A DNA stretch of 64,000 nucleotides, taken from positions 186,001-250,000 of the forward strand of contig JACJZB010000002.1 in assembly GCA_020635815.1 (NCBI GenBank), in the 5' to 3' direction. A program made the position numbers and the translations under genes. Numbering within the stretch: position 1 is the first letter of the stretch; every line of letters starts with the position of its first letter. Of this stretch, positions 47,662-56,395 are shown piece by piece. The notes under the pieces are model-generated. The model did no database searches, was not told the origin of the DNA, and worked only from the letters and a program-made list of their open reading frames with translations. The DNA comes from Flavobacteriales bacterium (GTDB lineage: Bacteria; Bacteroidota; Bacteroidia; Flavobacteriales_E; Vicingaceae).

Positions 47662-47679
47662 CTACGTATTTATACGTAG
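47662..47679. promoter_or_regulatory. Perfect 8-bp inverted repeat, possible operator
   Basis: CTACGTAT-TT-ATACGTAG, about 84 bases upstream of the sensor-kinase start at 47763 in an otherwise AT-rich spacer between divergent genes. Its shape suits a dimeric regulator; the protein is unknown. Confidence 0.35.
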
Positions 47680-47762
47680 TGAAATCGATAAAATATTAGG
47701 TATAATATAGTATTTCCACCTGTGTAACTTATACCTACATTTACATTAACTACTGCATATTT

Positions 47763-48932
47763 ATGAGTAACCACACCAAACATAGCGTAAACACAGGGAT
47801 AGCTTGTAATAACTTACTTTCGTGTTCATTAATCGATTTGTTTAAAAAAACAGGGCAGGATTACTTTGATAGCTTGGTTAATTTTTTATGTCTCCAATCT
47901 AACTCATCTTTTGCTTTTGTTGGCGAATATTCTGCGTTAAACAACAATGTAACTACCAAGTCTTTTGTTGCTAATTATAAAAAGGTTAAGAACTTTAAAT
48001 ATGATTTAAAAGATACTCCATGCGAATCTGTAGTTGACAACATCATGTGCATCTACCCAGAAAATGTTCAGCAATTTTTCCCTAAAGACAAAGAATTGAA
48101 AGAACGAAAAATTGAAAGCTATGCTGGAATTCCTTTATATGATATAAATGATAATGCCGTTGGTATTATTGTGATAATGAGCAACTCTAACTTTAATAAC
48201 GTTGACCAAATAAAAACCTTGTTAGAATTAGTAAAAAGCAAAACTGAATTTGAACTTGAACGACTTGTAACTCATAACAATTTTGCACTAACACCAAAAC
48301 ACCTTATCAACACCTTTGAAAATTTTCAAGATGTATTCTTTTGGTTTAATTACAATAATAAAAATGAGCAAATTGGCGTAATCATGTCTCCTTCCGTTAA
48401 GTCAACCTTTGGTTATACAGAAGAAGAAGTTAAAAATCTAAAATTAAGTGACTTATATTATAACGTTAACGACAGGTATGAAATTTTAAAAATCTTAAAA
48501 AAAGAAGGATATGTAAAAAACTACTTCTTAACGCTTAAAGACAAAGCTAATAATAAAGTATATGTTGAGGCAGATGCTGAAATTGTAAAAAAAGGGTTGC
48601 CAAAAAAAACTGCTTTCGCAATAAGAGGAGTTCTTAAAAATATAACCGAAAGAAAAAAAGAAGAACAAAGAACAGAAATCGCCTTTTTAATTGCAGATAA
48701 ATCGCAACGAAGAATGGTAAACTTAAATCTTTTAGGCGAATTTATACATAATACACTTAAAGAAATAGTACCTATATCTAATTTATATATTGCCACAATA
48801 GATTTTGAAAATAAGCAAACTAATTTCCCTTATTACAAAGATGACTTTAACCTAGAAGGTGGGACAATTTTCTCTCGCCCTTTTAAAAAAATGGGTTTAC
48901 AGAATACGTTATCCAGCATAAAAAATTATTAA
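47763..48932 (+). CDS. PAS/GAF sensor histidine kinase, 5' part before a frameshift
   Basis: 389 residues, ending early inside a GAF domain. The N-terminal part is GAF-like (about 15-165), then a PAS domain with PAC (about 180-300; VFFWFNYNNKNEQIGVIMSP). The second GAF domain starts near FLIADKSQRRMVNLNLLGEF and runs to RPFKK, after which the frame falls into LQNTLSSIKNY and stops. Adding one A to the A7 run at 48885-48891 would give RPFKKNGFTEYVIQHKKLL and join the frame of the downstream ORF. So the gene is one kinase of about 1225 residues with a -1 nt lesion, a sequencing error or a phase-variable switch. Confidence 0.8.
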   Translation: MSNHTKHSVNTGIACNNLLSCSLIDLFKKTGQDYFDSLVNFLCLQSNSSFAFVGEYSALNNNVTTKSFVANYKKVKNFKYDLKDTPCESVVDNIMCIYPENVQQFFPKDKELKERKIESYAGIPLYDINDNAVGIIVIMSNSNFNNVDQIKTLLELVKSKTEFELERLVTHNNFALTPKHLINTFENFQDVFFWFNYNNKNEQIGVIMSPSVKSTFGYTEEEVKNLKLSDLYYNVNDRYEILKILKKEGYVKNYFLTLKDKANNKVYVEADAEIVKKGLPKKTAFAIRGVLKNITERKKEEQRTEIAFLIADKSQRRMVNLNLLGEFIHNTLKEIVPISNLYIATIDFENKQTNFPYYKDDFNLEGGTIFSRPFKKMGLQNTLSSIKNY

Positions 48933-51442
48933 ATAGCAGTAAAAAAGAACTTCTCCAATTAATTAAAACCGAAAAGATTAGTTTAAATGGCAAAATCCCT
49001 AAAAGATTAATTGCAATTCCTCTAAAAAGCGATGGTTTAGCTGTTGGTGCTTTCGTAGTTCAATGTTATGAAAATAGTTGCCAACTAAATGATGAAGATT
49101 TTGAGTTGTTTCGCTTTATAGCTTCGCAAATTGCAGTAATAGTTGATCGGCAAATTTGGCAAGATAAACTAATAAAAAATGAAGACTATTACCGCACATT
49201 GGTAGAAAATTCATCTGAAATAATATGCATTATTAATGAATTTGGAGTACTAGAATACATTAGTGAATCGAGTAAGCGAATAATCGGTTATATGCCTCAT
49301 GAAATAATAGGAAAAAATGTTGCCGAGTTCTTAGATTCTAAAAATGTAGAACAACTTATTGCAGCCAGATTAAAAAAGGAAAGATCAAAAGACATAGAAG
49401 TTGTTAAAATTTATAATAAAAATTCTGAGAAAGTTTATTTAGAGCTGTCTATTGCAAACTATGCAAACACAAAAAACAACAATCGATTAATAGTAAATGC
49501 AAAAGATATAACTACAAACATAATTGCAGAAAAGAAAAATATACAAGCACAAAAAAAATTAGAAACAATTCATAAAATTGAGAACGTTCTTATATCTGAC
49601 AAACCAATAGAAGATATATTAGTTGAAGCTCTCCAAATTATTGCTAAAAACATTTATGATGTTGACAAGCTATGTGTTGGCCTTATAAATCAAAAAGAAA
49701 AAGCGTTAGAAATTATAGCTCTTCGCAAGAAAAGTAAGACTAAGGTTTTATTAACTAAAAATAGATTAATCCCCTTTGATGAAATGTCGAGTATAAAATC
49801 GATTTTAGATAAAAAGCCTTATTATGCTAAAGATCTAAGCAAACAAAAAACACTTAAAAAGTCAGATTTATCAAGTCATAAAGAAGGAATTTTATCTTAC
49901 TATATTACTCCTTTAATAATAAACAACAAGGCAATTGGCACCCTAAATTTAAGCTCATCATTTAGAAACAATTTTGATAATGTTGACCAAAATTTAATCC
50001 AAGAAATATCTACACTGCTAGCGATTGTATTAAATAATGATTTACTCAGAAAGGATGTTAAAAATAGAGAAACAGATTTAACAACAATTGTAAATAATAC
50101 AAGTGAAGGAATTGTTAAAATCTCTTTAAATGGCGACTTTCTAGTGGTTAACAAAAGCTTGTGTGAGATGTTAGGTTATTCTGAAAAAGAATTACTTACC
50201 AAAAGATACAGTGACATTACATATAAAGATGATCTTGTTTTTAGTAGAAACATGATTGATTTTATAAAAACCAGTAAAGAATCTAAATTCAGTTTTAATA
50301 AAAGATATGTTAGAAAAAATGGAGAAGTTTTAGACTGTAGGGTTTCGTTAAGTGTGATTTATAACGAGAATAAAGAAATAGACTATTACGTTGCATTTAT
50401 ATTTGACGAAACAGAACGAAACCAAGTATTAAAGAAGATAAACGATCTAAAAAATGTTTTAGATAATTCAGCAAATGTTTTATTTACCAACTCAAAAGGT
50501 ATAATAACAGATGTTAACGAAAAGCTAGAGCATTTAGCAGGGTTTAGTAAAGAAGAATTGATAGGCAATACGCCTAAGATATTTAATTCCAATTTTCATT
50601 CAAAAGAAGAATGGAATACAATGTGGGATACAATTAAATCTGGAAATAAATGGCAAGGAGAAATAAGAAACAAGAAAAAAAATGGTGAATTGTATTGGGT
50701 ATTTGTTACCATAACACCTATTTGTAATATAATGGGAGAAACGGAACAATTTATTGCTATACAGTTTGATATTACTGAAGAGAAACTAGCAAAAACAAAC
50801 CTCATTAAAGAAGTAATCGATGCTCAAGAACAAGAACGTGAGCGATTTGCTATGGAAATTCATGATGGGTTGGGGCAAGTTTTACTAGCTTCAAAAATGA
50901 ACTTAAATGCAATTGGGGATGTCGTAGAAGATCTTGATGAAAGCACACAAAGTATTTACAACAAATCAATGGAATTATTGACAGAAGCTGTTCAAGAAGC
51001 TCGAAACATTTCACATGGATTAATGTCGAGGGTGCTAACCAAATTTGGATTATCTTATGCTATAACAGAAATCGTAAACAACATAAACACCTCCAAAAGA
51101 ATAAAAATTAAGTTTATTCAAAATATAGATAACATTAGATTTAATGAAGAGCTTGAAATGGGCTTATATAGAACATTGCAAGAACTAACAAATAACATTA
51201 TTAAACACTCCAAAGCAAAAAATGCTTCTGTTCAATTAATTAAAAAAGATAACAAGTTATTAGTTGAAATTAAAGACGATGGAATAGGAATAAACAAGGG
51301 AATTGATAACAACCCTAAATCGAATGGAATTGGGTTGAAAAATATGAAATCTCGAATAGAGTACTTAGGTGGAAAATTTACTATTGACCCTAAAACAAAA
51401 AAAGGCACAAAAATAAATATAGAATTAGTATTACAAACTTAA
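48899..51442 (+). CDS. PAS/GAF sensor histidine kinase, 3' part (HisKA_3 catalytic end)
   Basis: Continues the GAF domain in the -1 frame from about 48899 (EYVIQHKKLLNSSKKELLQL); no ATG start is present and the first internal alternative (TTG at 49106) lies within the GAF fold, so independent expression is doubtful. Then PAS (about 49180-49520), GAF (about 49560-50040), two more PAS domains (50070-50420, 50430-50780) and a HisKA_3 box (RERFAMEIHDGLGQVLLASK) with HATPase (LQELTNNIIKHSKA, DDGIGI). HisKA_3 kinases pair with NarL/LuxR regulators, and one follows after 10 bases. Confidence 0.8.
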   Translation, partial: TEYVIQHKKLLNSSKKELLQLIKTEKISLNGKIPKRLIAIPLKSDGLAVGAFVVQCYENSCQLNDEDFELFRFIASQIAVIVDRQIWQDKLIKNEDYYRTLVENSSEIICIINEFGVLEYISESSKRIIGYMPHEIIGKNVAEFLDSKNVEQLIAARLKKERSKDIEVVKIYNKNSEKVYLELSIANYANTKNNNRLIVNAKDITTNIIAEKKNIQAQKKLETIHKIENVLISDKPIEDILVEALQIIAKNIYDVDKLCVGLINQKEKALEIIALRKKSKTKVLLTKNRLIPFDEMSSIKSILDKKPYYAKDLSKQKTLKKSDLSSHKEGILSYYITPLIINNKAIGTLNLSSSFRNNFDNVDQNLIQEISTLLAIVLNNDLLRKDVKNRETDLTTIVNNTSEGIVKISLNGDFLVVNKSLCEMLGYSEKELLTKRYSDITYKDDLVFSRNMIDFIKTSKESKFSFNKRYVRKNGEVLDCRVSLSVIYNENKEIDYYVAFIFDETERNQVLKKINDLKNVLDNSANVLFTNSKGIITDVNEKLEHLAGFSKEELIGNTPKIFNSNFHSKEEWNTMWDTIKSGNKWQGEIRNKKKNGELYWVFVTITPICNIMGETEQFIAIQFDITEEKLAKTNLIKEVIDAQEQERERFAMEIHDGLGQVLLASKMNLNAIGDVVEDLDESTQSIYNKSMELLTEAVQEARNISHGLMSRVLTKFGLSYAITEIVNNINTSKRIKIKFIQNIDNIRFNEELEMGLYRTLQELTNNIIKHSKAKNASVQLIKKDNKLLVEIKDDGIGINKGIDNNPKSNGIGLKNMKSRIEYLGGKFTIDPKTKKGTKINIELVLQT

Positions 51443-51452
51443 ATTTATAACC

Positions 51453-52094
51453 ATGAAAAAAATTAGACTTTTACTTGCAGATGACCACGGAATAATTAGA
51501 GATGGTATAAAATTGATGCTAAATAAAACCCCAGAGTTTGATATTGTTACTGAAGCCAGTAACGGGCAAGAAGTACTTGATTATTTAGAAAAAAACGCAA
51601 AATCAATTGATGTTGTTTTAATGGACATCAATATGCCTGTAATGAATGGTATTGAAGCCACTCAAGTAATTACCGATAAGTATCGCAACATAAATGTACT
51701 TGCACTTACTATGCACATTGAAGAAACATATATCAGCAATATGTTAAAAGCTGGAGCTTTAGGTTATATTCTTAAAGAATCAAACAAGAATGAATTAATA
51801 GACGCTATAAAATCTGTTGCTTCAGGAAAAAAATATTATAGTAATGAAGTTTCGGTTACTTTGATAAATTCTTTAATGTCTGAAGATAAAGACAAAGACA
51901 AAGAGCTATCTGATAGAGAAATAGAAATCTTATCACTTATCGCTTCAGGAAACACAAATAAGGAAATAGGAGAAAAACTATTTATTAGTGGAAGAACAGT
52001 AGAAACTCACCGAAGAAATATTTTAGGCAAATTAGAGGTTAAAAATACCGCTGAGATGATAAAATATGCTATTCAAAATAAGTTAGTTATCTAG
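51453..52094 (+). CDS. NarL/LuxR-family response regulator
   Basis: 213 residues: receiver domain with D10-D11, phosphoacceptor D58 in VVLMDINMP, and Lys in GYILKESN; then a LuxR helix-turn-helix (about 148-210; LSDREIEILSLIASGNTNKE, then LFISGRTVETHRRNIL). It starts 10 bases after the kinase stop and is surely cotranscribed with it. If the kinase is truly broken, this regulator would lack its normal input. Confidence 0.95.
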   Translation: MKKIRLLLADDHGIIRDGIKLMLNKTPEFDIVTEASNGQEVLDYLEKNAKSIDVVLMDINMPVMNGIEATQVITDKYRNINVLALTMHIEETYISNMLKAGALGYILKESNKNELIDAIKSVASGKKYYSNEVSVTLINSLMSEDKDKDKELSDREIEILSLIASGNTNKEIGEKLFISGRTVETHRRNILGKLEVKNTAEMIKYAIQNKLVI

Positions 52095-52103
52095 TGTAAT
52101 TTA

Positions 52104-52499
52104 CTAAGGTTTATATATTTTTTCTAGCACAATATATTCACCCGAGCGAGGTGCTTTTAATGTTTTTTGTTCCTCAGCAGAGTATGGAGGGAAGTCCTCC
52201 CATGCTCCATTTTTTATTTCGCCTTTAATGATAATTTCTTTCCCTAAAAACTTCATAGCTTCCTCTTTCGAAACATATCCCTCTGAAAACTTGATAAAAT
52301 AATTTTTACTACTTGTTGTAAAATAAAAATCCTTTAACACAAGTCCTCCTCTTAATTTTACAGGCATTGTCAACTCTTGCACAACACCTTTATATTGATT
52401 GCTTTTTAATTCTTTAGAAGAATTGGCAACGGTATCTGAAGTTTTACAACCAGTAAAAAACAGAATAAACCAAACTAATACTACAATAATATATCTCAT
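52104..52499 (-). CDS. Putative lipoprotein of unknown function
   Basis: 131 residues from ATG 52499 (the frame reaches 52514). A lipoprotein signal peptide is clear: MRYIIVVLVWFILFFTGC with Cys in the lipobox. The mature part (GVVQELTMPVKLRGGLVLKD, then KFLGKEIIIKGEIKNGAWED) looks like a small beta-barrel, possibly OB-like, but I do not recognise the family. Convergent with the response regulator gene, 9 bases apart. Confidence 0.7.
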   Translation of the reverse strand: MRYIIVVLVWFILFFTGCKTSDTVANSSKELKSNQYKGVVQELTMPVKLRGGLVLKDFYFTTSSKNYFIKFSEGYVSKEEAMKFLGKEIIIKGEIKNGAWEDFPPYSAEEQKTLKAPRSGEYIVLEKIYKP

Positions 52500-52544
52500 A
52501 AAACAAAAGTACATTTATATAACAAATGATTATACTTTTTTAAG

Positions 52545-52616
52545 TAGCCCCGCTAGGAATCGAACCTAGATCTACAGTTTAGGAAACTACTATTCTATCC
52601 ATTGAACTACGGGGCC
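52545..52616 (-). tRNA. tRNA-Arg (anticodon CCT)
   Basis: On the minus strand: acceptor GGCCCCG with CGGGGCT (one G-U), anticodon stem GTAGT/ACTGT with loop TTCCTAA (anticodon CCT), T arm CTAGG-TTCGATT-CCTAG, discriminator A. CCA is not encoded. It reads AGG codons. Confidence 0.93.
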
Positions 52617-52668
52617 AAAATATTTTTTAAATAACATAAGCAAAATACATATCAACTACTATTCCCTC

Positions 52669-52720
52669 ACCGCCCATACCCGAAAAGGAACGTTAGGGCG
52701 GACATTGAACTACAGAGTCA
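52669..52720 (-). repeat. GC-rich hairpin joined to a tRNA 5'-end remnant
   Basis: CCGCCC ... GGGCGG (52669-52691) forms a hairpin, followed by CATTGAACTACAGAGTCA, which resembles the complement of the tRNA-Arg 5' end (CATTGAACTACGGGGCCA at 52599-52616). The remnant cannot fold as a tRNA. Confidence 0.5.
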
Positions 52721-52814
52721 ATTTTACAAATTTAGGAATATCAATGATTTAATCAACTTTTTTAAAATCATACAATAAATAACCTTAAATTAACCGAAGT
52801 ATGAGTGTTCTTTA

Positions 52815-52822
52815 TATCTTTG
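52815..52822 (+). promoter_or_regulatory. Candidate -7 box for the IPExxxVDY-pyk operon
   Basis: TATCTTTG matches TAnnTTTG and lies 15 bases before the ATG at 52838, which would give a very short leader. No good -33 element is obvious. Confidence 0.4.
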
Positions 52823-52837
52823 CTTATATAATTTTAT

Positions 52838-53251
52838 ATGACAAAACTGTTATTAAATATTGAAGAAGAATACGATTTTTACTTAATAGGTATTAGTTGT
52901 CATGCTAAAGATTATCGCTTATGTTGGGAAATGAATAAACTATTAAGTATTGATTTGGCTCGAACAGAAGATTTAGACTTAAATTTAAAAACAAGCATTG
53001 GTAAATTTTCCTTTTATGAGTATATAGATGAAGAAAACTACTCAGAATATTATTTAATAGCAAACAGGAGTACAAAAGGTTTTTTATTACCCGAGCAAAA
53101 AAACACCGACTTTTTATTCATGATAAAAGGAGCTGCTTATGATTCAGTAATTGATGATATTTCTGAAAAAATAAGTTCATCAGAAATAGTGCTAACTTCG
53201 TACAATATTGATGTCGATTCCTTAAAATCAAAACAAAACTTATTATTTTAA
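52838..53251 (+). CDS. IPExxxVDY family protein
   Basis: 137 residues. LGISCHAKDYRLCWEMNK-like start and the near-signature LLPEQKNTDFLFMIKG (consensus IPExxxVDY) identify this small bacteroidetal family of unknown function, which is commonly encoded just before pyruvate kinase, as here (2 bases between stop and start). No signal peptide; probably cytoplasmic. Confidence 0.85.
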   Translation: MTKLLLNIEEEYDFYLIGISCHAKDYRLCWEMNKLLSIDLARTEDLDLNLKTSIGKFSFYEYIDEENYSEYYLIANRSTKGFLLPEQKNTDFLFMIKGAAYDSVIDDISEKISSSEIVLTSYNIDVDSLKSKQNLLF

Positions 53252-53253
53252 CT

Positions 53254-54681
53254 ATGAACATTAGAAAAACAAAAATAGTTGCTACAATTGGACCAGCAAC
53301 ATCCTCTAAAGAAAAACTTACAGACCTTATTAATGCAGGTGTAAACGTTTGTAGAATTAATTTTTCTCATGGATCTTATGACGACCACGAGTCTGTGATT
53401 AATAGCATTAGAGAAATTAATAAAGAAAAAGGGTTAAACACCGCAATTCTAGCTGATTTACAAGGTCCTAAAATTAGAGTTGGAGAAATTGAAAATAACG
53501 GTATTAACATAAAAAATGGTCAAGAACTAATTTTTACATCTGAAAAATGTGTAGGAAATGATGAACGGGTTTACATCAGCTACAAAAACTTTCCTCAAGA
53601 TGTAAAAGCAGGAGAATCTATCTTATTAGATGATGGAAAATTAAATTTACGAATAAAGTCAACCAATAAAATAGATGAAGTTGTAGCAATTGTCGAGCAT
53701 GGTGGAATTTTATCATCAAACAAAGGAGTTAACTTACCTAATACTAAAATATCTTTACCTTGTTTAACACCAAAAGACTTGGAAGATTTAGACTTTGCTC
53801 TAAAAATGAACGTAAGCTGGATAGGATTATCTTTTGTTAGAAATGCAAGAGATATTATTGAACTAAAACATATTATTACCGAAAATAAAAGCACAGCGAA
53901 AGTTGTTGCCAAAATTGAGAAACCCGAAGCAATAAACGATATTGATGATATTATAAAACATACTGATGCAATAATGGTTGCCCGTGGCGATTTGGGTGTT
54001 GAAATACCTTTCCATGAAGTGCCTCTTATCCAAAAAATGCTAGTTAAAAAATCGATAAAAGCTGCAAAACCAGTAATTATTGCTACCCAAATGATGGAAA
54101 GTATGATTGAAAATATTACTCCATCAAGGGCTGAAGTGAATGATGTTGCAAATGCTGTTTTAGACGGTGCCGATGCAGTAATGTTAAGTGGCGAAACATC
54201 TGTTGGGAAACACCCTATTGAAGTAATCGAAAGTATAGTTAAAATTATTAATGATGTAGAAAAAACAGATTTACTCTATAACTATGAATATCCACCAGAA
54301 GAAGACAATCATGATAGGTATATTACTGATTCTATCTGTTTTAACTCATGTCGTTTGGCACAACGAACTAACTCTTCAGCAATTATTACGATGACTTTTT
54401 CTGGTTACACAGGCTTTAAAATTGCAAGTTTTAGACCTAAAGCAGGTATTTTCGTATTTACTGGAAATGAAGAGATATTAAATATGTTAAGTTTAGTTTG
54501 GGGAGTAAAAGCTTTCTATTACGACAAATTTGTTAGTACCGACCATACCATTGCCGACATCAAATATCTATTAAAAAAACAAGGCTATGTAAAAGTTAAC
54601 GACCTTACCATTAACATTGCAAGTATGCCAATTACAGAAAAAGGGCAATCAAACATGATGAAATTGAGTTACGTAGAATAA
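53254..54681 (+). CDS. pyk: Pyruvate kinase
   Basis: 475 residues, full length. Converts phosphoenolpyruvate and ADP to pyruvate and ATP. Seen: KIVATIGPATSS at the start, CRINFSHGSYDDH, the catalytic Lys in VAKIEKPEAI, MVARGDLGVEIPFHEVP and ATQMMESMI; the C-terminal allosteric domain is present. ATG two bases after the preceding stop, so the two genes are cotranscribed. Confidence 0.97.
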   Translation: MNIRKTKIVATIGPATSSKEKLTDLINAGVNVCRINFSHGSYDDHESVINSIREINKEKGLNTAILADLQGPKIRVGEIENNGINIKNGQELIFTSEKCVGNDERVYISYKNFPQDVKAGESILLDDGKLNLRIKSTNKIDEVVAIVEHGGILSSNKGVNLPNTKISLPCLTPKDLEDLDFALKMNVSWIGLSFVRNARDIIELKHIITENKSTAKVVAKIEKPEAINDIDDIIKHTDAIMVARGDLGVEIPFHEVPLIQKMLVKKSIKAAKPVIIATQMMESMIENITPSRAEVNDVANAVLDGADAVMLSGETSVGKHPIEVIESIVKIINDVEKTDLLYNYEYPPEEDNHDRYITDSICFNSCRLAQRTNSSAIITMTFSGYTGFKIASFRPKAGIFVFTGNEEILNMLSLVWGVKAFYYDKFVSTDHTIADIKYLLKKQGYVKVNDLTINIASMPITEKGQSNMMKLSYVE

Positions 54682-54721
54682 TTTTAGACCACCCTAAAAA
54701 TAGAGACAATTTATTACTTTG

Positions 54722-54729
54722 TACCTTTG
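54722..54729 (+). promoter_or_regulatory. Candidate -7 box for proC
   Basis: TACCTTTG fits TAnnTTTG, 20 bases before the GTG start of proC and 41 bases after the pyk stop. Confidence 0.45.
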
Positions 54730-54748
54730 CATTTAAAATTATAAAATC

Positions 54749-55555
54749 GTGAATACAAAAATTGCCATAATTGGTGCTGGAAATTTAGGAACATCTTTAG
54801 TTAAAGGATTATTAGAAAGTAAAATCTATGCTCCCCAACATTTTGTTTTAACAAGAAGAAATATCTCCAAGCTTTCAAAGTTTAAAGAGCAAGGTTGTGA
54901 AATAGCCACAAGCAATATCGAAGCTATAGCTGATGCTAATGTTGTTATTTTAGCCGTACTTCCTCAAAAAGTAAACGAAATTTTACATGAACTGAAAGGT
55001 AATATCCAAGATAATCAATTAGTTATTTCTTTGGTATCTGGAGTGAAGGTAAACAACATCCAAAAAATATTAGGAAGTAATGTTCCTATTGTTAGAGCAA
55101 TGCCAAATACTGCAATTGCTATTCGCGAATCTATGACTTGTATTGCAACTACACATAATTGGAAAAGTAAATTAGAAGAAGTAGAAAAATTATTTAAGCA
55201 TGTAGGAGAAACCATCGTTATAAATGAAGAACAAATGACCTCAGCTACTGCTTTATGTGCTTGTGGAATTGCTTTTTTCTTAAGGGCAATTAGAGCTGCT
55301 TCTCAAGGAGGAAATGAAATAGATTTTCATGCAAACGAAGCACTAAAAATGGCTGCTCAAACCGCTAAAGGTGCGGCAAGCCTACTAATAGCAAACAATT
55401 CCCATCCTGAGGATGAAATTGATAGGGTTACCTCTCCAAAAGGGTGTACTATTGCAGGGCTCAACGAAATGGAACACAATGGCTTTAGCTCTTCATTTAT
55501 AAAAGGAATTACTGTTTCTGCAAAACAAGCAAAAGGCCTTTATACAGAAGAATAA
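54749..55555 (+). CDS. proC: Pyrroline-5-carboxylate reductase
   Basis: 268 residues with a GTG start, chosen because the Rossmann strand IAIIGAGNLGTSLVKGLLE begins right after it and no ATG precedes it. Last step of proline synthesis (P5C to proline with NAD(P)H). Also seen: VRAMPNTAIAIRESMTCI and the C-terminal signature with VTSPKGCTIAGLNEMEHNG. Its TAA is directly followed by the ATG of the MscS gene. Confidence 0.94.
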   Translation: MNTKIAIIGAGNLGTSLVKGLLESKIYAPQHFVLTRRNISKLSKFKEQGCEIATSNIEAIADANVVILAVLPQKVNEILHELKGNIQDNQLVISLVSGVKVNNIQKILGSNVPIVRAMPNTAIAIRESMTCIATTHNWKSKLEEVEKLFKHVGETIVINEEQMTSATALCACGIAFFLRAIRAASQGGNEIDFHANEALKMAAQTAKGAASLLIANNSHPEDEIDRVTSPKGCTIAGLNEMEHNGFSSSFIKGITVSAKQAKGLYTEE

Positions 55556-56389
55556 ATGAAATATCTTGAACAAATATTAGGATTTAAGTTAATAGAATTA
55601 GGTAGTTTTTCTTTATCTGTTTATAATATTGTTCTAATAGGCATAATTTTTATCCTTGTTAAAGCTATTACTAAGGGAATAGAAGTTCTTATTAATAAAA
55701 GACTCTCTGACAAAGGAGGAGCTATAGAAGGTCAAGGAAGGTCTATTGTTCAAATTATTAAATATCTTATTTACATACTTGCATCTTTTATAACCATAAG
55801 AAGTCTTGGTATTGACATTACAATAATAGGAGCTTTCTTTGCTACGTTAGGACTAGGGCTAGGTTTTGCTTTACAAGAACTATTTCGTGATATCATTTCA
55901 GGTATTGTAATTTTGTTTGAAAGAAATGTAAAAGTTGGAGATATTTTAGAAGTTGATGACTTAGTAGGAAATGTAAAAGAAATTCGATTAAGAACATCGG
56001 TATTAAGAACTCGTGATGGAATATATATGGTAATTCCTAATTCAAAAATTATAAACGAAAAAGTAATTAATTGGACTGCTAATAATAAATCTACTCGTTT
56101 CTCTATATCTATTGGAGTAGCTTATGGTTCTGACGTTGAAAAAGTAAAAGAATTATTATTGAGAAGTGTTGATGATCACGACAAAATTTCAGACCGTCCT
56201 TCTCCAATTGTTTTTTTTAACGACTTTGGTGATTCGGCACTTTTGTTCGAGTTACGCTTTTGGACTATAGACACCTGGTCAATAGAAATTACAAAAAGTG
56301 AGCTACGCTTTAAAATCAATCAATTATTTAGAGAAAATAATATTCAAATCCCTTTCCCACAAAGAGATATTCATGTTATTCAAAAATAA
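55556..56389 (+). CDS. MscS-family mechanosensitive ion channel
   Basis: 277 residues. Two or three membrane segments, with the pore-lining helix in GAFFATLGLGLGFALQELFRD (about 95-115), followed by the beta domain (VKVGDILEVDDLVGNVKEIR) and the C-terminal alpha/beta domain. Releases solutes on hypo-osmotic shock. ATG directly abuts the proC stop; six bases after its stop the ClC gene starts, so the three form one unit. Confidence 0.93.
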   Translation: MKYLEQILGFKLIELGSFSLSVYNIVLIGIIFILVKAITKGIEVLINKRLSDKGGAIEGQGRSIVQIIKYLIYILASFITIRSLGIDITIIGAFFATLGLGLGFALQELFRDIISGIVILFERNVKVGDILEVDDLVGNVKEIRLRTSVLRTRDGIYMVIPNSKIINEKVINWTANNKSTRFSISIGVAYGSDVEKVKELLLRSVDDHDKISDRPSPIVFFNDFGDSALLFELRFWTIDTWSIEITKSELRFKINQLFRENNIQIPFPQRDIHVIQK

Positions 56390-56395
56390 AATTAA

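Noticed and set aside
48885..48900. Programmed -1 ribosomal frameshift in the sensor kinase
   Set aside because: The base before the A run is T, so the P-site tRNA would re-pair poorly (TAA), and no stimulatory structure is evident; an A-run indel is simpler.
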